Part shown: positions 58,208-64,000 of the stretch, in pieces
Layout: each line of letters starts with the position of its first letter
Position numbering within the stretch: position 1 is the first letter of the stretch
DNA from: Flavobacterium hydatis
Lineage (GTDB): Bacteria; Bacteroidota; Bacteroidia; Flavobacteriales; Flavobacteriaceae
Direction: 5' to 3'
Length of the DNA stretch: 64,000 nucleotides
NCBI RefSeq assembly: GCF_000737695.1
Contig: NZ_JPRM01000004.1
Location: forward strand, 56,525-120,524
Position numbers and translations under genes: made by a program
The notes under the pieces: model-generated
The model's database searches: none
Told to the model about the DNA's origin: nothing
What the model saw: the letters and a program-made list of their open reading frames with translations, nothing else

Positions 58208-58546
58208 ATGGAAATAAAACATAAAAAATCAGTCACAGAATTATTAGAATCAATGAATAAGGTAGAATATTTCAAAAAACTAAGACCTGAGGATAATACT
58301 GATGATTCGTTTAGCGTAACACTAAAAGTATCTTGTTATAACGAGCTAAATATTATGGTTTCTGACCTTCTTAAAGCAAGCATTATTTTGCTAAATGAAG
58401 ATGCTCGCAATTTATCCAATTTAACAAAAGTTACCGATATTAATGTAATGACTCTGCTTGAAATTGCTTTGCAACTTCTGCCAGAGCAAGAAATGGAATT
58501 ATTGGATGATTTGCATAAGATTCATTTGAAGTCTAATAAAGAATAA
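58208..58546 (+). CDS. Small acidic helical protein, unknown
   Basis: The 112-aa protein has no signal or membrane segment. It looks helical throughout (SVTELLESMNKVEYFKKL, LLKASIILLNEDARNLSNL, MTLLEIALQLLPEQEMELL), and is acidic. I do not recognise a family. It has an exact -7 element and a perfect 14-bp palindrome upstream, so it may be under the control of a dedicated regulator. Confidence 0.65.
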   Translation: MEIKHKKSVTELLESMNKVEYFKKLRPEDNTDDSFSVTLKVSCYNELNIMVSDLLKASIILLNEDARNLSNLTKVTDINVMTLLEIALQLLPEQEMELLDDLHKIHLKSNKE

Positions 58547-58585
58547 ATCTTCTCGAAAAACAAAATGTTCATTAAAATTTCGGAT

Positions 58586-58637
58586 GCTGTACGAAGTCCT
58601 ATGACTGGCGTAAGCGATTAGAATACTACGTAGAGCG
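58586..58637. repeat. Degenerate, interrupted REP element
   Basis: GCTGTACGAAGTC (58586 on) is a REP left arm, followed by CTATGACT, then a segment GGCGTAAGCG that resembles the second palindrome family, and finally TACGTAGAGCGG like a REP right end. It appears to be a mixed or decayed copy. Confidence 0.5.
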
Positions 58638-58731
58638 GGTAAAAGGTTTTTTTGTAATAAAACTACTTTTTTATTATATAATTTGGTTTTATTTTATTTC
58701 TTTGTGAGAATACTTACTAAATTAATTAACT

Positions 58732-59496
58732 ATGATGAAAAAAACTTTACAATCTATTACCGCTTTATTTTTTATATTTTTTTTAAGTTGCTCTTCAGAG
58801 AATGAGATGCCAAAAGAAGAACCAACAGCATTACCTACTGCTGATTTTTCATTTAAGGTTAATGAAACAACCACACCAAAAACGATAGTATTCGAGAATA
58901 AATCTACAAACGCAACTGAGTATTTATGGGATTTTGGAGATAAAACTACTTCATCAGAGAAAAACCCAAGTCATTCTTATACTGCCGCAGGTACGTATTT
59001 AGTAAAATTAACTGCAACAGGAGCGGGAGGTAAGGCTACAACAACAAATACTGTAATTATTGCAGCTCCACCGGTTGCAACTACTGTTAAAATAACAAAG
59101 GTGACGGTAACTAAAATGCCATTTATGGATTATAATGGTAATAGATATGAGAGTGCATACATTAGATTTCATATTGTTGATAAAGAAACTTATATGGATC
59201 AAGTAAATTCTGAAATTTTTAAAAATATTTCTAAAACACAATTACCTTTTACTTGGACTCTAACCGAACCAAAGGTAATTAAGGATCTTTCGATAGAATA
59301 TGAATTTTCAATCAGTAAAATTGAAGGGGCGTTTGGTAATACAATCGGAGGGAGTATGTTTGCTATAATGAAAGATTATACTACTGGCGCAAATGCATAC
59401 CCTAAAACAATTACTCTAAATTATATCCCTAACAACCCAATCCCATTCCTAGACAGTCAAAATGTTACATTAATTTTAGACGTAACTTGGCAATAA
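58732..59496 (+). CDS. PKD-domain lipoprotein
   Basis: The 254-aa protein has a lipoprotein signal (LFFIFFLSCSSENE, lipobox cysteine at residue 21) and a PKD domain at residues 36-115, with EYLWDFGDKTTSSEKNPSH and SYTAAGTYLVKLTATGAGG. The C-terminal part (residues 120-254) is beta-rich and of unknown family. It is probably a cell-surface or periplasmic anchored protein. Two adjacent ATG codons begin the frame; either would give the same signal peptide. A strong terminator follows the gene. Confidence 0.85.
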   Translation: MMKKTLQSITALFFIFFLSCSSENEMPKEEPTALPTADFSFKVNETTTPKTIVFENKSTNATEYLWDFGDKTTSSEKNPSHSYTAAGTYLVKLTATGAGGKATTTNTVIIAAPPVATTVKITKVTVTKMPFMDYNGNRYESAYIRFHIVDKETYMDQVNSEIFKNISKTQLPFTWTLTEPKVIKDLSIEYEFSISKIEGAFGNTIGGSMFAIMKDYTTGANAYPKTITLNYIPNNPIPFLDSQNVTLILDVTWQ

Positions 59497-59520
59497 AATA
59501 GTTTAACGGTTTCTGTTATA

Positions 59521-59559
59521 AACAAAAGCTTCTTAATTAATAATTAAGAAGCTTTTGTT
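59521..59559. terminator. Terminator after the PKD lipoprotein
   Basis: Arms 59521-59539 and 59541-59559 are perfectly complementary over 19 bp, closing in an AT-rich loop, followed by TTTTTTG. Confidence 0.85.
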
Positions 59560-59725
59560 TTTTGAGATTGTTGTAAGCATATTTTTAGAGGAGTTACATA
59601 AAAACAGATTTGTATTATCTGGTATTAAAATAAAAACGACAAAAGATAATTGCTTCAAAAAGAGCTTTTTAAAAGATTAAAATAATTATATTCGTTCTTC
59701 TAAATTTAGTCCTAACCTACTATAA

Positions 59726-60517
59726 ATGAGTATGAAACAAGCAAATACTATAGACGAAGTAATTCAGTTTTTAGATGAAATAATAGAAAAATCAAAACTC
59801 GAGCAAAGCGCCTTGGGTTTGTTTGCCGCCCTATATCGTGAAGTTACAGTAAGAGTAAAAGAAGGTATCCGTGATGGTTCTTTTCAGAATGGTGAACGAA
59901 TGGAAAAATTGGATGTTATTTTTGCCAATCGGTACCTAAAAGCCTATTACGAATGTCAAGCCAAAGAGAAACCATGCGAATGTTGGGGATTCTCCTTTGA
60001 GCAAGCAGAAAAATTTTGGCCAATAGTTGTGCAGCACTTACTTCTCGGAATTAATGCTCACGTAAATCTTGATTTAGGTATAGCCTCAGCTCAAGTGAGT
60101 ACGGTAGATAACATCGGAGATTTAAAATCTGATTTCGACCAAATAAACACCATTCTGAGCAATCTGGTTGGAAGTGTCGAAAAATGCTTAATTAAAATTT
60201 GGCCAACGCTCACAACTATCCTAAAACTAACAGGCAAAATAGATAACTTTTTTATTGATTTTAGCATGGAAACCGCCAGAGATGGAGCTTGGAAATTTGC
60301 TAACGAATTTGTAGCAGTTCCAGAAACCGAAAGGGAAGCCTGTATACAGCTAAGAGATGAAAGAATAACAGAAATTGCCCGATTAGTTTCGAACCCAGGG
60401 TATTTTGTTAGCGCTGTTTTCAAGTTCATTCGCTTATTTGAAAGAGGAACTGTCGCTCAAAAAATAATTGATATGCAGATAATCGAACAACAAAAAATTG
60501 AATGTGCTGTTGCATAG
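59726..60517 (+). CDS. DUF5995 family protein
   Basis: The 263-aa protein is soluble, with no signal peptide. It shows the DUF5995 pattern: LFAALYREVTVRVKEGIRDG near residue 38, MEKLDVIFANRYLKAYYECQ near 66, VVQHLLLGINAHVNLDLGIA near 105 and FARDGAWKFAN-like SMETARDGAWKFANEFV near 180. The histidines in QHLLLGINAHVN and the carboxylates suggest a metal or haem site, but this is not established. It is a single-gene unit with a terminator downstream. Confidence 0.85.
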   Translation: MSMKQANTIDEVIQFLDEIIEKSKLEQSALGLFAALYREVTVRVKEGIRDGSFQNGERMEKLDVIFANRYLKAYYECQAKEKPCECWGFSFEQAEKFWPIVVQHLLLGINAHVNLDLGIASAQVSTVDNIGDLKSDFDQINTILSNLVGSVEKCLIKIWPTLTTILKLTGKIDNFFIDFSMETARDGAWKFANEFVAVPETEREACIQLRDERITEIARLVSNPGYFVSAVFKFIRLFERGTVAQKIIDMQIIEQQKIECAVA

Positions 60518-60568
60518 ATAATTTTTCTCTTCACGAGTTTTGTTTTTCTTTGTGACTTATTGGAGTGA

Positions 60569-60592
60569 GTACGAAGTCGGGAGACTTCGTAC
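60569..60592. repeat. REP palindrome, perfect
   Basis: GTACGAAGTC-GGGA-GACTTCGTAC has 10-bp perfect arms and a 4-base loop; it is the cleanest copy in the window and defines the family consensus. A partial half-copy (ACTTCGCAGAGC) follows at about 60619. Confidence 0.9.
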
Positions 60593-60666
60593 AGCAATTC
60601 CGATATTTAAAAAGAAATACTTCGCAGAGCAGAGTTGAATAGTTTTACGTAGTTCTATAAATTAGG

Positions 60667-60695
60667 AAGAGGTACAGTATTTAGTTGTGCCTCTT
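60667..60695 (+). terminator. Terminator after the DUF5995 gene
   Basis: AAGAGGTACA and TGTGCCTCTT pair with one wobble around a 9-nt loop, followed by CTTATTTTTG. Confidence 0.6.
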
Positions 60696-60730
60696 CTTAT
60701 TTTTGATTTTGTTTATTTAGTTTGTGTTGT

Positions 60731-60746
60731 GAAGTTAGGAGACTTC
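60731..60746. repeat. REP palindrome overlapping the SIR2-TPR stop codon
   Basis: GAAGTT-AGGA-GACTTC is a REP core with one mismatch in the left arm relative to the consensus. The SIR2-TPR gene reads through it in the opposite direction: the TAA stop (60735-60737) lies inside. Confidence 0.8.
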
Positions 60747-63668
60747 GTAGTGCGGAAATATGTAAAAATCTTGATTGTATTTTTTTAACAAGTTTAAAAA
60801 TAAAGGTTCAGCTTCATATTTATCTTTAATATCGGGAAAAAGAGCCATTGCCTCAGCCCCCTCACGGAATGATTCTTCTAAATATTCATAAAATTTCTCA
60901 TCATTTCCCATTGATGAATAAATTGTTGCTTTAGTACCAATTAATTTGACATCTTTCTTTAAAGATTCAGCTTTACTAATGTATTCAAGTGCCTTATCAA
61001 AATCACCAGTCAATCTATAATAATTGCTATAGGTATGATAAATAACATCTTTATCACAGCCTAGAGATTCTGCTTCTTTAATATTGCTTAGTGCTTCCTT
61101 AAACAAAGACAAATACATATAATTAGCTGCTTTGCTGATTAAGTATTCTAATTCTTTTTTATTAATTGAATACGCAATATCTAAATCATTATTTGATTTT
61201 ACAAATTCCTTTAGTTCGTAAAATATCAAAGCTCTATTGAAATAATTAATGTCATTATCGGGTTGAAATTCAATTGCAGAATTCCAATCTCTAATTGACA
61301 TTTCAATATTTTTTAGTTCATAAAAATAAATAATAGCTCTATTGGTATAGAATGAAGAATCTTTAGGGCTAATTCTAATGGCTTCATTATATGCCTCTAG
61401 AGCTTTTTCATATTCTTTTAAATTTTTTAAAGAAATTGCTTGGTAATTAAAATAATCGGCATTATCATTATGAATAGCTAGTAATTTATTTGAAATATCT
61501 AAAGAATTGGTAAAATCTTTTTTGTAGGTAAAGTATAAATCGAAAAGAGCATTAAGATTATTCTCTTCATCACTTTCAATACTTGTTATTTTGATTCTTA
61601 TACAAATTTCATCATCGTAATCTTTGTTTAAATGATAGCAACTTGCTAAATTCATTAAGTCTGCAATATTATTCTCATCAAGTTTTATAGCTTCTTTATA
61701 GTTTACAATGGCTTGAGCCCAGTTTTTTTCTTGCATAAAGTGGGAACCTAATGCACTATACTTTTGCTTAGTGTTTAATAAATAATTTTTAAGCGGTGTT
61801 TCTGTTAATTTTAATTGAGATTTTAGTTTTTCTTTATGTTTATGACGTGGGAAATATTTATAAAAACTAATTAATTCTTGAACATGAATTGAATAAGGAT
61901 AAAAAACAGAATTTAAATGTAAAATATGGTGCATTTTATTAGAGATTTTTTCATTCTCTTCTTGAGTATTTTCATCAGTATTTTCATCTAAGTTGAATTT
62001 TTCACAATATAAATATTTTAGTTGGTCAGGAATTGGCACCTCATTTAAAAAAGAAATAAAGCTTTCGATATCATTACCTGTATAATTATCATAAACTTGT
62101 TCAAATGCGATATTGTTTTCTTGATAATATGGTAAAAAATAATTAAAAGCATTTTCGTTGAAATAGGGATTATTAAATAATTCTTCATCAATCGATATTC
62201 TATCCAATCCTACAGCAAATAAGTGGACAATATTTGCACAAGCATTTTGTACCACTAAATTTTCATTTAAAGATTTAATTTTAGTTTTGATAAAGTCAAA
62301 TTTTAACCATTTATTTCCTAAATGATTTAATACCATAAATAAGCAAGTGATAGCTTTTTGCCAGACTTTATTTTCATTATCATTAATAAAATCTATTAAT
62401 AAACTAATTTTTTGTTGATCAATTTTATCAAAATGAATTAAACTACATGTAATAGCGCTTACTATAACACTTCTATCATGCCATTTATATATCTGAATAT
62501 TAGTTCGCACTTTTTGAATACGTTCCAAAGTAAATTTATCAATTTTTTGTGAAAAATAAATTACTTCAAATAATGCTTGTAAATCAGTATCACGAAATGT
62601 TTTTTTTACCTCTTGTAAATAATCTATTTCACCAAACATTACTTTATTAATTTTAGCTCTTAAATCATTTACTTCCTTATGAAGTTCTTTATCACCAGGA
62701 TTATTTGATAATTCTTTTGTTTTGATTCCTGCAAGTTTGACAATAGTAATTAAGTCATCATCATTTAATTCTTCTTTTATTTGTTCAGGTAATATGGATA
62801 ATTCAATATTATCTTTATCACAAGATAATTTTATCTTTTCTAATAGGAGAAGGTACTCTGTTAAACTATCTTCCCAATTTTCAATTTTAATTGAATTAAC
62901 GTCATACTCAATAAAATCATCATCTTTTGTTGTAAAAATAAAATGTTCATTAATTGTGTAGCCATCATAAATTGTCTTAATTTTTGTAAATAAATCATTC
63001 ACAAAAGGATCACTTAGACTGAATCCAACAAATAGAAAAGTTTTATTTTTGAAATGGTCTGAAAATGCATCATTATTATGATTGCTATTTTTGTAAAGAT
63101 CTCTATAATCACTTTCAAAAAGTATAATACTGTGAGGATTATCACAATCTCCGTGTATTTTGTATAAAAACTGAGCCTCTTTTGATTGACTTTTTAAACT
63201 TTGAAAAGTATTTGTATTATCAAATATCTTTGGATTTAGTTTCTCAGGTTTATATTTTTCTAAAGCTTTGTCATAATTGGTAGTAATAATTTTTTCTGAA
63301 ATTTTCCAAATTAAATCATGTACTTGAGATTCAGTAGGAAGATTTTTAGAAATACTTTCAATTTGTTTGTTTATTATTTCTTTGGATTTAATTTTATAAT
63401 GAGGACCGTTTTTAGCATCTCTTTCTATAATATTTAATGCTTCAAATAAAGTTTTACTACCTGATTGTACTCCATTTAAAATATTTTGGAAATTAGTATC
63501 AGATGTTGCTCCATATTTACTAATTAATTCTTTGAGTATGTCTTCAATTAGACTTTTCCAAGAAGGAAATTTTAATGGAATTGAGCATCCTGCACCGATA
63601 AAAAAAACTAAATTGTTGTTTCTTATTGCTTCTTCTAATTTTTCTGGAATAATTTTTTCTTCTGTCAT
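60735..63668 (-). CDS. SIR2-domain protein with TPR array, candidate anti-phage effector
   Basis: The 977-aa protein starts (from the ATG at 63668) with a SIR2-type NAD-binding domain: G25-A-G-C-S29 loop, T129-T-N-Y-D133, H172-G173 and G215-F-S-L-S-D-P221, the usual order with the catalytic Asn and His present. Residues about 290-640 are helical with no recognised family; 640-960 hold about eight TPR units (NRAIIYFYELKNIEMSIRDW, YFNRALIFYELKEF). Bacterial SIR2 domains in this arrangement are typically NADases in defence proteins such as DSR2, where a helical sensor part triggers NAD depletion. The promoter (TTG-N20-TATTTTTG, 63717-63687) excludes a TTG start at 63689. The C-terminal HYEVS codons and stop lie in a REP palindrome. 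Confidence 0.9.
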   Translation of the reverse strand: MTEEKIIPEKLEEAIRNNNLVFFIGAGCSIPLKFPSWKSLIEDILKELISKYGATSDTNFQNILNGVQSGSKTLFEALNIIERDAKNGPHYKIKSKEIINKQIESISKNLPTESQVHDLIWKISEKIITTNYDKALEKYKPEKLNPKIFDNTNTFQSLKSQSKEAQFLYKIHGDCDNPHSIILFESDYRDLYKNSNHNNDAFSDHFKNKTFLFVGFSLSDPFVNDLFTKIKTIYDGYTINEHFIFTTKDDDFIEYDVNSIKIENWEDSLTEYLLLLEKIKLSCDKDNIELSILPEQIKEELNDDDLITIVKLAGIKTKELSNNPGDKELHKEVNDLRAKINKVMFGEIDYLQEVKKTFRDTDLQALFEVIYFSQKIDKFTLERIQKVRTNIQIYKWHDRSVIVSAITCSLIHFDKIDQQKISLLIDFINDNENKVWQKAITCLFMVLNHLGNKWLKFDFIKTKIKSLNENLVVQNACANIVHLFAVGLDRISIDEELFNNPYFNENAFNYFLPYYQENNIAFEQVYDNYTGNDIESFISFLNEVPIPDQLKYLYCEKFNLDENTDENTQEENEKISNKMHHILHLNSVFYPYSIHVQELISFYKYFPRHKHKEKLKSQLKLTETPLKNYLLNTKQKYSALGSHFMQEKNWAQAIVNYKEAIKLDENNIADLMNLASCYHLNKDYDDEICIRIKITSIESDEENNLNALFDLYFTYKKDFTNSLDISNKLLAIHNDNADYFNYQAISLKNLKEYEKALEAYNEAIRISPKDSSFYTNRAIIYFYELKNIEMSIRDWNSAIEFQPDNDINYFNRALIFYELKEFVKSNNDLDIAYSINKKELEYLISKAANYMYLSLFKEALSNIKEAESLGCDKDVIYHTYSNYYRLTGDFDKALEYISKAESLKKDVKLIGTKATIYSSMGNDEKFYEYLEESFREGAEAMALFPDIKDKYEAEPLFLNLLKKYNQDFYIFPHYEVS

Positions 63669-63686
63669 ATTATTTTTTACAAAACT

Positions 63687-63717
63687 CAAAAATACATTTT
63701 AGCATTTTATTAATCAA
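63687..63717 (-). promoter_or_regulatory. Promoter of the SIR2-TPR gene
   Basis: On the minus strand TTG (63717-63715), 20 nt, then TATTTTTG (63694-63687), an exact TAnnTTTG. The ATG at 63668 gives a leader of only about a dozen bases. Confidence 0.6.
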
Positions 63718-64000
63718 AATTAGTCTTATTTTTAGATGATTTTCAATTGTACTGGAGAAAGGTCAATAGATAATAATTTATAAAATTTAGAATTACTAGA
63801 ATAATAGATTTAAAAAAATAATTTTTATGTGTTGAACTTTGCTTAGCTAATGTTTTTGAATTTAGTTATACATTAAGGTTGTATTTCTTGTTTTATCAAA
63901 TATATAAATTAACAACGATAATGCTAATATAAAGGATTTAATTTAAAATGTTTCTTAAAAATATATTGCTTTAAATAGTGAATTTTGTAAAAAATTATAC
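63718..64000. other. AT-rich end of the window, no gene seen
   Basis: The last 283 bases are very AT-rich and have no supported open frame, hairpin or repeat. They lie upstream of the SIR2-TPR gene, so any partner gene would be beyond the window. Confidence 0.4.

Noticed and set aside
63668..63689. TTG start for the SIR2-TPR gene seven codons upstream
   Set aside because: The TTG at 63689-63687 lies in the predicted -7 element; the ATG at 63668 matches the start of the SIR2 domain.

Overview
The window reads as a chromosomal segment of a Flavobacterium-like member of the Bacteroidota. The evidence is the AT-rich sequence, type IX secretion system (T9SS) sorting domains of both types, TonB-dependent receptors, a fused SecDF, and repeated promoters of the form TTG-N18-20-TAnnTTTG, the Bacteroidota primary sigma factor pattern. 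No rRNA, tRNA, prophage or CRISPR array was seen. The assignment is from protein recognition by eye; no database was searched.

Layout. 1-2.2 kb: the end of a polysaccharide-type locus (two family 2 glycosyltransferases, the first cut by the window edge, and a methyltransferase). 2.2-8.6 kb: ftsE, a 1004-aa TPR protein, an outer-membrane beta-barrel protein and a small GreA-like protein. 8.8-18.7 kb: two adjacent asparagine synthetases, gyrB, mdh and secDF. 19.2-23.2 kb: a minus-strand housekeeping run folE, a four-helix-bundle gene, cysS, yidD and lgt. 23.6-30.2 kb: one 2176-aa secreted protein (seven beta-sandwich repeats, lamin-tail, CotH-like kinase, T9SS type A tail). 30.5-39 kb: an aminotransferase, a secreted aspartyl protease with PDZ, then a T9SS type B cargo followed by a PorP/SprF-like and a PorE-like OmpA protein. 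39.2-53.1 kb: a DUF1573 protein, valS, a GyrI-like protein, an amino acid permease, a siderophore-type TonB receptor, a DUF4198 protein, an MFS carrier, a lipoprotein and topB.

53.1-64 kb is different in character: an accessory region of small, poorly known genes threaded with palindromic repeats. It holds a REP-associated tyrosine transposase (RAYT) with its REP palindromes, three of them in an exact 70-bp tandem array at the transposase 3' end and others scattered over 7.5 kb. It ends with a 977-aa protein joining an N-terminal SIR2-type NAD-binding domain to a helical middle and a C-terminal TPR array, an architecture known from single-gene anti-phage systems. One REP palindrome supplies the last codons and the stop of this gene.

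The strongest leads are the SIR2-TPR candidate defence gene, the RAYT/REP system, the 561-bp exact-period array inside the giant CotH-like protein, and a 27-bp element shared by the promoters of the siderophore receptor and the DUF4198 gene, which suggests a common metal-responsive regulator.
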